Shown here: one piece after another, positions 25,301-34,109 of the stretch | Position numbering within the stretch: position 1 is the stretch's first letter | How the letters are laid out: each line of letters starts with the position of its first letter | NCBI GenBank assembly: GCA_019636615.1 | Contig: JAHBXF010000002.1 | Coordinates: 622,001 to 686,000, forward strand | DNA length: 64,000 bases | From: Phycisphaeraceae bacterium | Lineage (GTDB): Bacteria; Planctomycetota; Phycisphaerae; Phycisphaerales; UBA1924 | Direction: 5' to 3' | Translations under genes and position numbers: made by a program | The notes under the pieces: model-generated | The model's database searches: none | Told to the model about the DNA's origin: nothing | The model's input: only the letters and a program-made list of their open reading frames with translations

Positions 25301-26025
25301 TTGTCCCCATCAGCGGGGCCGCGGAAGGCCGCCTGCGCTACCAGGCCGAAGTTCTGCGTCGTGCCAAGGTCGTGGATGAACTCTCCGGGGGCACACTTGG
25401 CTACCTGCACATCCAGGGCATGAGCATGCCCTCGGTCCGCGACTTCGAGCGAGACCTCTACGCCGCCGCCGCGGGCAAAGACGGTCTGATCATTGACGTT
25501 CGCGACAACGGGGGCGGCTCGACCGCCGACATCCTGCTCTCAAGCCTCACCGCACCCCCCCACGCCTTCACCATCCCCCGCGGGGCCGACCCGAGCGCCA
25601 TCCCCACGGATGCATATCCGCGCGACCGCAGGCTCATCTACGGCTACTCACGCCCCATCACCGTGCTGATCAACGAAAACTCGTTCTCGAACGCCGAGAT
25701 CTTTGCGCACGCCATCAAGAACATCGGGCGTGGCGTGCTCGTGGGCACCGCGACGTATGGGGGCGTCATCTCGACGGGCGCGGCCTCGCTCATCGACGGC
25801 TCAACCATCCGCACCCCGTTCCGCGGCTGGTATCTGCCCGACGGCACCGACTACGAGAACAACGGGGCGCAGCCCGACATCAATGTCCCCATGACGCCCG
25901 CCGCCGAAGCCGCCGGGGCCGACCCTCAACTCGATGCGGCCGTCAACGAACTGCTCCAACGCGCTGCCCAGGCTCGCCGCCAGCGCGAAGCCGTGAAAGC
26001 CCAGCCTGTGACACTCCCAAGGTAA
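22321..26025 (+). CDS. Tricorn-like protease: beta-propeller, PDZ and S41 peptidase domains
   Basis: 1234 residues. A hydrophobic N-terminal segment (FSLALFTALAGLATNSPAQA) indicates export. Residues ~45-430 and ~510-670 are WD40/TolB-like propeller blades (ALSPDGRHIAFAS, FSPDGRLLAFESDRDGG). Two Ala/Glu/Lys-rich inserts near 430-505 and 675-725 interrupt them. A C1-like helical part (~830-890) is followed by a PDZ domain (~900-1000, GTGYLGIETRP) and the S41 tail-specific protease domain: GYLHIQGMSMPS, DVRDNGGGSTADIL and the nucleophile region NENSFSNAEIFAH (Ser near 1121). The order matches tricorn proteases, which degrade peptides; an envelope location is inferred from the leader. GTGAGG precedes the ATG by ~8 bases, and TATACT at 22223-22228 is a possible -10. 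Confidence 0.9.
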   Translation: MICSARKFSLALFTALAGLATNSPAQALFAASTSAVGLLQTDLAANTVALPQHPALSPDGRHIAFASQGDLWLVSSSGGVAARLTNHPATERRCEFSPDGRLLAFESDRDGGRNLYVLPLLSGPGGELLAGETRRVHVMDRAQSLSSFTPCGNYLLLNSNHEPAIYRGQRMYRVPVTGGPLERLTDAHGNMPRLSPEGDTLVFAYRRYDYNRPRYRGSGTSDLWSMNVPTGEFTQLTTHAADDADGFPLADGSIIFVSSRDGQNNLWRLPKGATDDQARQLTRFQPSDEISIGHGVRDLNVSADGRSAVFVVWDTLYTLDLSNPAAQPRALRLVTSSGANETDWNRTNIGREVSEAALSPDGKTIAVVARGEIFIRSTQENRPTRRLTSTSGRERDLAWSADNSTLYFVSDEGGVPRLYAATVAFSRDDLQPAKPAEPAEEAAPAGEEPAAAPDADTAERAEGSTEPEPADKPQTNDETPPKSDTLKSEKEEPDAGKRWAESIRYTIHPVITGLESDEPCFRNGIFGIEISSPMPSADGEKLLFIRGRGDLVLHDLKTGANRVLFESWNRPEVQWAGDNRHIVYAVNDHDFQSDIYILDTGNPEAAPVNVTRHPDIDDSPRLTHDGKVLYFRSERAGNNFDYDVWYVFLDRSLEAMTPYELDEYFKNAADEAKKLKPIKPTPSKPADEPAEKKGEENAQAENGKKPTPARKKAAPKKAEPFKFDTDDAYLRVRRLTSIPGGLSGLFITPAGDRVMFNSSEGDRAFVSVSRKNDDRKVIQAGGASPMGVSISGDKVTYVARGQAYTANPVTGKSELLATDGPVVIDVGAEQRQKFNEAARTIGNVFYHPTLKGLDWRAISRRYETLAQRTRTPEELTRVVQMLFGELDGSHTGMSAAGGFSAPSLGTGYLGIETRPAPNGLEVTRVLAESPASLPIGGVKVSLDVGDVIVSVDDRAVRGEQGLHDLATMLMGKSGQETLLEIERVDAVKPRFVLIVPISGAAEGRLRYQAEVLRRAKVVDELSGGTLGYLHIQGMSMPSVRDFERDLYAAAAGKDGLIIDVRDNGGGSTADILLSSLTAPPHAFTIPRGADPSAIPTDAYPRDRRLIYGYSRPITVLINENSFSNAEIFAHAIKNIGRGVLVGTATYGGVISTGAASLIDGSTIRTPFRGWYLPDGTDYENNGAQPDINVPMTPAAEAAGADPQLDAAVNELLQRAAQARRQREAVKAQPVTLPR

Positions 26026-26051
26026 CCTGGAACTCATCCGAGGTCATCACC

Positions 26052-26669
26052 ATGCAGAGCAAAGCCAAGAGCGCGGCCGAGTATCTCGCCGAACTTCCTC
26101 CCGATCGGCGAGAAGCGATCCGGGCCGTGCGTGACGTGATCCTGAAGAACCTGGGTGAAGGGTTTGCCGAGGGCATGCAGTACGGCATGATCTGCTACAG
26201 CGTGCCGCACAGTGTCTACCCGCCGGGGTATCACTGCGACCCACGCCAGCCGCTGCCCTTTGTCGGCCTTGCTTCGCAGAAGGGGTATATGTCCCTCTAC
26301 CTGTCGTTTGTCTACGGCTCACCAAAGGAGGAAGCCGCGTTCCGTGCTCGATGGGCAAGGAGCGGGAAGAAACTCGACATGGGCAAGTCTTGCATCCGGT
26401 TCAAGAGAACCGAGGATCTGTGCCTCGACCTCATCGGCGAATACATCGCGGGCTTCACAGCGGCTTCCTACATCTCACGCTACGAGGCCTCCCTCGCCGC
26501 GAGCAAGCGCCCCGAGGGCTCTGCCAAGCCTGCACGGGCCACCCGCAGCGCGCCAAAGAAGAAGGCCGGCGCGAAGCCGTCGGCGCGCAAAGCACCCGCG
26601 CGTGCCTCCGGCGTGAACAAATCGCCCCGCAAGGCCACAACCAGGAAGGCATCGGCACGGCGCACCTGA
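26052..26669 (+). CDS. DUF1801 protein with histone-H1-like basic tail
   Basis: 205 residues. Residues 1-~140 match DUF1801 (SAAEYLAELPPDRREAIRAVRDVI ... EGMQYGMICYSVP ... LSFVYGS ... GKSCIRFKR), a small alpha/beta fold related to YdhG-type proteins of poorly known function. Residues ~150-205 are a Lys/Ala/Arg/Ser/Pro-rich, unstructured tail (KKKAGAKPSARKAPARAS, KATTRKASARRT) that would bind nucleic acid or other polyanions. It lies 26 bases after the tricorn-like gene, so probably is cotranscribed. The tail has no signal for export. Confidence 0.83.
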   Translation: MQSKAKSAAEYLAELPPDRREAIRAVRDVILKNLGEGFAEGMQYGMICYSVPHSVYPPGYHCDPRQPLPFVGLASQKGYMSLYLSFVYGSPKEEAAFRARWARSGKKLDMGKSCIRFKRTEDLCLDLIGEYIAGFTAASYISRYEASLAASKRPEGSAKPARATRSAPKKKAGAKPSARKAPARASGVNKSPRKATTRKASARRT

Positions 26670-26766
26670 CCGCGCAGCAGACCCTTCCCGACTCCGACGG
26701 GCCTCGCCCGCGATCCATACCGGTTGTCCCGGCGTCTACCCTTTCGCTTCACGAAAGGAACGCCGC

Positions 26767-28160
<1,394 letters not shown>

Positions 28161-28161
<1 letters not shown>

Positions 28162-29096
28162 TGACCCCGTGCACGGCCATCACGATCGGTAACTTCGACG
28201 GGGTGCACATCGGGCACGCGGCCCTGGTGCGCCGGGCCCGCGACCTGGCGGGCTCTGGCGGCAGGGTCGTCGCGATGACCTTTGATCCGCACCCGTCTTC
28301 ACTCCTGTCGCCGGAGCGCGTCCCGGCGAGACTTTCGACCATCGAGCAGCGCATCAACCACCTGCGAAGCCTCGGCGCTGACGATGTGATCCCGCTCACA
28401 CCCACCCCTGAACTGCTCGCGACCGAGCCGGACGCTTTTATCGCCGGCCTTGTCCGGGCCCACTCTCCCTCGTGGTTTGTTGAAGGAAACGATTTTCACT
28501 TCGGCCGAGCCAGAGCCGGCGGCCCGCAGACCCTCCGGGTTCTCGGGAAAGCGATGGGGTTCGGGGTTGAGATCGTCGGCGGAGTTGATATCTCGCTTTC
28601 AGACGGCGCCGTGGCCAGAGCCTCGAGCACTCTGGTTCGCTGGCTGCTTTCGATGGGCAGGGTGGGCGATGCCGCGCGTGTTCTGGGCCGTTGGTACGAG
28701 ATCGAAGGCGTGGTGACGCGGGGTGACCAGCGTGGCCGCACCATCGGCTTTCCCACGGCAAACCTGCTCACGCGGCAGGTTCACCCGGCGCCCGGGGTCT
28801 ACGCCTGCACGTGCACACTGCCCTGCGGCGCCGAGTGCACGGCCGCGGTGAATGTCGGGGCCCGCCCGACCTTCAACGGCACCGACAGCCGCGTCGAAGC
28901 GCACGTGATCGGTCGCGACCTCTTCTCGCTGGGTTACGGCTGGCCGCTGAAGGTGCGGTTCATCGCGTTTGTCCGCGACCAGGTGAGGTTTGACAGTGTC
29001 GATGCGCTCGCCCGCCAACTTCGTGCCGATGTTGACCGCTGCGGCTCACTCGCGGCTGTCAACCGAGAGCCTGTCACCCTTCACCCCTTCCCATAA
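28161..29096 (+). CDS. ribF: Bifunctional riboflavin kinase / FMN adenylyltransferase
   Basis: Makes FMN then FAD. 311 residues. N-terminal nucleotidyltransferase: GNFDGVHIGHAALVRRA (the GxFDGxHxGH nucleotide site), TFDPHP, FVEGNDFHFGRARAG. C-terminal riboflavin kinase: GRTIGFPTANLLTRQV, GVYACTCTL and NVGARPTFNGTDSRVEAHVI. The ATG at 28161 overlaps the argH stop by one base, so the two are translationally coupled; a TTG three bases earlier is less likely. The C-terminus is regular. Confidence 0.95.
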
Positions 29097-29160
29097 CCCC
29101 GCAGCGCACTGTGCGACCAGCCAGGGGCGAAGCCTTCTTCCTTTCCTACCATCGCCCCAC

Positions 29161-30249
29161 ATGTGGGAAACCAGCACAACACTCGGGGCCATCTGCCAGC
29201 GGTTGCACACCGCCCGGCGCATCGTCGTCACCACGCACGTGAAGCCTGATGGGGACGCGGTTGGTTCCGCCGCGGGCCTGGTTCGGGCGCTGAACCAATC
29301 TGCCTGGGGGGCCTCGCCCGGCAACGCCACCCGCCCGCGCGCCTGCGCCTGGTTCTTCGGCCCGCCTCCCCCTTGGCTCGGGGCTGTGTGCGGTGACACC
29401 CCCTACACGCTCGTTCCAAAGACCGGGCCCGTGTGCAACGCCGAAGACGAGCCGGACGCGATCGTCGTTGTTGATACGGGCTCGTGGTCTCAACTCGAGA
29501 TCATCGCCGAGTGGCTCTCTCCCCGGCGAGATCGCATCATGGTGATCGACCACCACGCCCAGGGAGACAGCGACCTCAGCGACGCCCGCTACATCGATAC
29601 CGCGTCCGCCGCCGCGTGCCAGCCGGTCGCGGAACTCTGCCGCTTGTTGCTGCGGGCCCCTTCGCTCGGCGCGCTGCCCAAGGACATCGCCACGCTGCTC
29701 TACCTTGGCATGGCGACCGACACCGGGTGGTTCAGGCACAGCAACGTCGGGCCCTCGGTGATGCACGCCGCGGCGGATCTTCTGGCCGCGGGCGCAGACC
29801 ACGCGAGATTGCTGCAGGAGACCGACCAGAACTCCCCGGCGCGGCTGGGCCTCATCGCGCGTGCGCTCGAGTCGCTCGAGTTCCATCACAACGGCCAACT
29901 GGCGCTCCTGACGCTGCGCCGCGAAGACTTCGAGCGTACCGGCGCGACATCGGGCGACTCGGGCGGCCTCACAGACTTCACGCAGTCGGTGCCCAGCGTG
30001 CGTGTTTCGGCCATTCTCAGCGAGGCCCTGCCGAGCGACTTCGGCCCGGATGCCGGCACCCGCACCGTCACCAAAGTCAGTCTGCGCAGCAAGGCCATTG
30101 ACCCCACCGCGGATGTCAACGCGATCGCCAGAACGCTCGGCGGCGGCGGCCACGTTCGCGCGGCGGGTGCCCGGTGCGATGCGCCCATCGACGAGGTTCG
30201 GCAGCGGCTCATCGAACTTGTCGGCAAGGGTTTGAGCAGTCAGGTTTGA
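29161..30249 (+). CDS. nrnA: NrnA-like DHH-family oligoribonuclease / pAp phosphatase
   Basis: DHH/DHHA1 phosphoesterase that degrades short oligoribonucleotides and dephosphorylates 3'-phosphoadenosine-5'-phosphate. 362 residues from the ATG at 29161. Metal-binding motifs: THVKPDGDAVGSAAGL at ~26-41, VVVDTGSW near 100, VIDHHAQGD near 128, and the C-terminal DHHA1 glycine loop ARTLGGGGHVRAAGARC near 325. Upstream in-frame codons overlap ribF and are not conserved. The protein carries a Pro-rich loop between the first two motifs (GPPPPWLGA). Followed after 23 bases by the methyltransferase gene. Confidence 0.9.
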   Translation: MWETSTTLGAICQRLHTARRIVVTTHVKPDGDAVGSAAGLVRALNQSAWGASPGNATRPRACAWFFGPPPPWLGAVCGDTPYTLVPKTGPVCNAEDEPDAIVVVDTGSWSQLEIIAEWLSPRRDRIMVIDHHAQGDSDLSDARYIDTASAAACQPVAELCRLLLRAPSLGALPKDIATLLYLGMATDTGWFRHSNVGPSVMHAAADLLAAGADHARLLQETDQNSPARLGLIARALESLEFHHNGQLALLTLRREDFERTGATSGDSGGLTDFTQSVPSVRVSAILSEALPSDFGPDAGTRTVTKVSLRSKAIDPTADVNAIARTLGGGGHVRAAGARCDAPIDEVRQRLIELVGKGLSSQV

Positions 30250-30272
30250 TCACGGCGAGGGAGAAACCGAGA

Positions 30273-31151
30273 GTGCCTTCCGAGAAAGAAGACCGACGAG
30301 CCCCGCACCTGAAACCCACCCTGCGGGTCATGACGACCACGCTCTGGGAGTACCCGTCACAGCACTACGACGCTACTCGCACGACTCCGCCTTCGCCCGG
30401 GGCATCGCGCAGTGTCAGGGGCGCAACCCAGGGCAGCAAGCACTACACCGGCGCCACCCCTTCCTGGGTCGTCTGGCAGTTGCTTCAGCGGTATACCCGC
30501 GAGGGCGACACCGTGCTTGACCCCATGTGCGGCAGCGGAACCACGCTGGATGTCTGCACCGATCTCAACCGCAGCGGGGTGGGCTTTGACCTCGCGCCAT
30601 CGCGCCCGGACATCACACAGGCGGATGCACGCCACCTGCCGGTTGCGGATGAATCCGCAGACTTCGTCTTCATCGATCCGCCCTATTCCACCCACGTGGA
30701 TTATTCCGACGACCCCCGCTGCATCGGCAAACTCGACGCCGCGGGGGAGGACGATGGCCGAGCATACTACGACGCGATGGGGAAGGTCTTTGCTCAGATC
30801 GACCGCGTGCTGCGCAACCGCCGATATCTGGCGTTGTATGTGAGCGATTCATGGCGCAAACGAAGCCAAGGGCCCGGCGGGGTGTTCATGCCCATCGGCT
30901 TTGAACTCTTCGCGATGCTGCGTACACGATTCAAGCCCGTTGACATCATCTGTGTCGTGAGGCAGAACCAGAAACTCGGCAAGGGCAACTGGCACAAAGC
31001 CGCTGAAGAGGGCAACTTCTTCCTGCGGGGCTTCAACTACCTGCTCATCTTCAAGAAGGAACGCGCCGAACCGTCGGCGGCCCCCGGCTCTGCCAGAGCA
31101 CAGTCACACAGGTCTGCTGCGAGCCGTTCTCAACGAGATTCGGCCCGATAA
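30273..31151 (+). CDS. Orphan DNA (N4/N6) methyltransferase-like protein
   Basis: 292 residues. AdoMet-binding motif I is VLDPMCGSGTTLDVC near residues 76-90; the catalytic motif IV is DPPYSTHVDY near 131. This I-to-IV order is opposite to that of the common pfam01555 beta-class enzymes, and the fold resembles COG1041-like methylases. GTG at 30273 is the start because GAGGGAG lies 9 bases before it; a Met 19 codons later is the alternative. The C-terminal 20 residues are Ser/Arg/Ala-rich. No restriction endonuclease or specificity gene adjoins it, so epigenetic or orphan methylation is more likely than classical defence; an RNA or protein substrate cannot be excluded. Confidence 0.72.
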   Translation: MPSEKEDRRAPHLKPTLRVMTTTLWEYPSQHYDATRTTPPSPGASRSVRGATQGSKHYTGATPSWVVWQLLQRYTREGDTVLDPMCGSGTTLDVCTDLNRSGVGFDLAPSRPDITQADARHLPVADESADFVFIDPPYSTHVDYSDDPRCIGKLDAAGEDDGRAYYDAMGKVFAQIDRVLRNRRYLALYVSDSWRKRSQGPGGVFMPIGFELFAMLRTRFKPVDIICVVRQNQKLGKGNWHKAAEEGNFFLRGFNYLLIFKKERAEPSAAPGSARAQSHRSAASRSQRDSAR

Positions 31152-31218
31152 CGACTCGATCCGCACAATCGCCACAATGCGTCCGGCAATTTCCTGGGCG
31201 CAGCAAGATTTTCGGATA

Positions 31219-31299
31219 TTGGGGCATGTTTTTGGCCCCAAGTGACGTAAAGGTGTTGCACGGGGTACCAATTCTGGTACACTGGGAAGGGGTTTCCCA
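31219..31299 (+). promoter_or_regulatory. Promoter with operator-like inverted repeats for the second dockerin gene
   Basis: -35 TTGCAC (31256-31261), 16-base spacer, extended -10 TGG-TACACT (TG at 31275-31276, hexamer 31278-31283). Between the boxes GTACCA (31265-31270) and TGGTAC (31275-31280) form an inverted repeat around ATTC, so the operator would overlap the extended -10. A 7-bp hairpin lies upstream (TTGGGGC 31219-31225 with GCCCCAA 31235-31241), perhaps the end of the methyltransferase transcript though without a T-run. Another (TGGGAA/TTCCCA, 31283-31299) covers the predicted start near 31290. Confidence 0.6.
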
Positions 31300-31382
31300 A
31301 CACTCGTGGGAGGTCTGTCCTTGTTCGCGGCACGCCGCTTTGGCGGGCCGGTGTTTCATGCACCCAAGAGAGGTTCAGCAGC

Positions 31383-33998
31383 ATGGTTTTCAAGAAACAG
31401 TTCAAACGCAGCAGGCTCGTGGCGGGCTGGGCACTGGCGGCATTCACGGGTGCCGCGCTCGCCGCCGGTCCGGATGTCATCGTCGGCGCGCTACCCGACA
31501 TCTCACACTGGACCTCGAACGGCGCGATCAACGGCAAGCGCGCCTACTCGGTGGGCACCACGTCGTGCAACATCGGCGATGTCGAACTTCTGTGGATCGC
31601 CAACACCAACCAGCACCCGGTCATTTCCAACAACATGTACCGTCTCGCCAACGGTCGCTTCGAACAACTCGGCCAGTCCTGGCTCAAGCACGGCTTCACC
31701 GCCCTCCAGGGCACGGTCTGCGATGATTGCAGCGGTCGTTGGCCAAACGGCACACGCCTTGGCGTGGGCTGCTCAGACCCCTACTCCTCGGGCCTCAACG
31801 GCTCTCAGAGCGGCCTTGGGCCCAAGTCAGAAGTCAACGCTTCAACAGGCTACTTCCCCTACCCCTGGGGCAACAACGGCATCGGCAGCGGCGACCTCTT
31901 CAAGCGCCTCGTGGTGAACCAGTCGGACCTTGAAACCCCCGGCGCGCTCTATTTCGTGGCCTCGATGTACGTCGCCCCGGACGACGCCGCCGCGGGCAAT
32001 GCTCTGAACAACGCGTCGTACCGGCGCGTCACAGTCAATCAGTCGACCTTCGGCCTGAGCCTCACAGGCCCCACCGAGCGCACCAAGCCCGCGATCTTCG
32101 CGTGGAAAGACCACGGCCTTGGTGTCAACACACCGGACCCCGCCGTCTTCCTCACGCCGGTGGATGTGCCTCAGGATGGCCGCTTCTGGGTTGGCGCCAA
32201 GGCGACCGATCTGGGCAACGGCCTCTGGTCGTACGAATACGCGGTTCAGAACCTCAACAGCCATCAGAGCGGGCAGTCGTTCACCATCCCGCTGCCCGCG
32301 GGCGCCCAGGTATCAAACATCGGGTTTACCGATGTCGATTACCACTCGGGCGAGCCCTTCTCCGGTGTGGACTGGTCCGCCAGCGTGAGCGCCAACGGGA
32401 TTACCTGGTCAACCCAGACTCACGCGCAGAATGTGAACGCCAACGCGCTCCGATTCGACACGCTCTACAACTTCCGATTCGTGTGCGACGTGCCCCCGGC
32501 GGGCGGGTCCGCCTCGCTGGGCCTCTTCCGCCCGCCGCAGGCCGGCGGCGTGTCGAGCATCAACTTCAACACCGTCGCCCCCAGCGCTGACGGTCAGCAG
32601 CGGCCGCTGAACGATGTCTGCGCCACCGCGGTTGATGTCGGGGCCGGAGTAACAACCTTCTCGACCGCCGGCGCTCTGACCGACGGCTTCGAAGAACCCG
32701 GCGCGTGCGCCACAGCCAACTACCCCCAGATCGGCGCGGATGTCTGGTTCCGCTATACACCCACCTGCGCGGGCAACCAGGTGATCAGCCTGTGCGGCAG
32801 CGCCTTCGACACCAAACTCGCGGTCTACGCCGCGTGCCCCACGGGCCCGGGTCAGGCCATCGTCTGCAACGATGACTTCTCCTGTCCCGGCGGCGCTCTG
32901 CAGTCTCAGGTCACGTTCACGGGCGTTGCGGGCACGGCCTACCTCATCCGCGTAGGCGGATACCAGGAAGCCACGGGCAACGTCACCATGACGATCACCG
33001 CTCCCAACTGCGGCCCCCAGCCACCGGCCAACGACGCGTGCGCCAACGCCTTCTGGGCCGCCGACGGCATTGAGTACACCGGCTCTACAACACTGGCGAC
33101 CAATGACGGCACCTCTTCCTGCGGCGCTTCGACCAACTCGCCCGATGTGTGGTTCAAGTATCGCCCGACCGTCAGCGGCCCCGTGGGTATCGACACGTGC
33201 GGCAGCACCTACGACACCGTTCTGGCCGTCTTCAACGGCTGCGGCGGCACACAACTGGCCTGCAACGACGACAGCAACAGCAACGCGAACGCACCCTGCC
33301 GGAACCTGCAGTCCTATGTCAGCGTCAACATGACCGCCGGTCAGACCTACCTCATCCGCGTCACCGGCTACAACGGCGCCACGGGCGCGTACAAACTGCA
33401 CGTCATCGGCGGCGGCGGTGTTGTGCCGCCCGCCAACGACAACTGCGCTGAACGCCCCGGCATTGCGCTGGGCGCGACACCCTTCTCAACCATCGGCGCC
33501 ACCACCGACGGCCCGACGCACAACGCCTGCAACTTGAACGGCAGCAACCAGATCACCAACGACCTCTGGTTCAACTACCCCAGCCAGTGCGACGGCATCC
33601 TCCGCATCAGCACCTGCGATTCAAACTTCAACACCAAAATCGCCGTCTACGGCGGTTACGGCTGCGAAAACTTCGAATCACGCCTCCTCGCGTGCAGCGA
33701 CGATGACTGCGGCAACCGCGCCGAGGTCTCTCTGCCGGTCGCCAGCGGGGACTTCATCACCATCCGGCTCGGTGGCTTCAACGGCGCGGTCGGCACGGGA
33801 ACCCTCTTCCTTGAGTGCGTCCCGGCCTGGTGCCCGGCCGACTACAACAGCGACGGCGGTGTTGACGGTGCCGACGTGGAAGCCTTCTTCCTCGACTGGG
33901 AAGCCGGCGACAGCGCGGCCGACATCAACGAAGACGGCGGTGTTGACGGCGCTGACGTTGAGTCCTTCTTCCTGCTGTGGGAGGCGGGTGGCTGCTGA
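31383..33998 (+). CDS. Secreted exoprotein with three PPC-like modules and C-terminal dockerin-like tail
   Basis: 871 residues. Signal peptide: FKRSRLVAGWALAAFTGAALAA, cut near residue 28. The N-terminal ~390 residues form an unnamed domain rich in Trp, Tyr and Asn (ISHWTSNGAINGKRAYSVGTTSCNIGDVELLWIA at its head). Three Cys-containing PPC-like modules then repeat from about residue 410, 545 and 685 (NDVCATAVD, NDACANAFW, NDNCAERPG ... each with DVWF/DLWF, CGSxFDT-like and YLIRV segments). The tail is two EF-hand-like Ca sites (DYNSDGGVDGADVEAFF, DINEDGGVDGADVESFF) ending WEAGGC. It matches the 16177-18732 protein in tail and modules but has a different N-terminal domain. Own promoter (31256-31283) and terminator (34066-34099). 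Confidence 0.88.
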   Translation: MVFKKQFKRSRLVAGWALAAFTGAALAAGPDVIVGALPDISHWTSNGAINGKRAYSVGTTSCNIGDVELLWIANTNQHPVISNNMYRLANGRFEQLGQSWLKHGFTALQGTVCDDCSGRWPNGTRLGVGCSDPYSSGLNGSQSGLGPKSEVNASTGYFPYPWGNNGIGSGDLFKRLVVNQSDLETPGALYFVASMYVAPDDAAAGNALNNASYRRVTVNQSTFGLSLTGPTERTKPAIFAWKDHGLGVNTPDPAVFLTPVDVPQDGRFWVGAKATDLGNGLWSYEYAVQNLNSHQSGQSFTIPLPAGAQVSNIGFTDVDYHSGEPFSGVDWSASVSANGITWSTQTHAQNVNANALRFDTLYNFRFVCDVPPAGGSASLGLFRPPQAGGVSSINFNTVAPSADGQQRPLNDVCATAVDVGAGVTTFSTAGALTDGFEEPGACATANYPQIGADVWFRYTPTCAGNQVISLCGSAFDTKLAVYAACPTGPGQAIVCNDDFSCPGGALQSQVTFTGVAGTAYLIRVGGYQEATGNVTMTITAPNCGPQPPANDACANAFWAADGIEYTGSTTLATNDGTSSCGASTNSPDVWFKYRPTVSGPVGIDTCGSTYDTVLAVFNGCGGTQLACNDDSNSNANAPCRNLQSYVSVNMTAGQTYLIRVTGYNGATGAYKLHVIGGGGVVPPANDNCAERPGIALGATPFSTIGATTDGPTHNACNLNGSNQITNDLWFNYPSQCDGILRISTCDSNFNTKIAVYGGYGCENFESRLLACSDDDCGNRAEVSLPVASGDFITIRLGGFNGAVGTGTLFLECVPAWCPADYNSDGGVDGADVEAFFLDWEAGDSAADINEDGGVDGADVESFFLLWEAGGC

Positions 33999-34065
33999 TC
34001 TTGATCGTGCGGGGTTGATCCCGCGCGTTCCGCACACCCCGCGGCTCAGATTCATGTGACCCATC

Positions 34066-34099
34066 AGGCCCGGCGGGCATTCACCCGCCGGGTCTTTTT
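34066..34099 (+). terminator. Intrinsic terminator of the second dockerin gene
   Basis: CCCGGCGGG (34069-34077) pairs with CCCGCCGGG (34084-34092) around CATTCA; A-G-G before it pairs with T-C-T after it, one G-T wobble, giving 12 bp. Five T follow (34095-34099). It lies 68 bases past the stop and also near the end of mnmA, which is transcribed from the other side. Confidence 0.85.
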
Positions 34100-34109
34100 A
34101 CGCGCCCGC

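Noticed and set aside
30273-31151. Restriction-modification system
   Set aside because: Only the methyltransferase is present; neighbours are nrnA and a secreted protein, so no restriction partner is supported.
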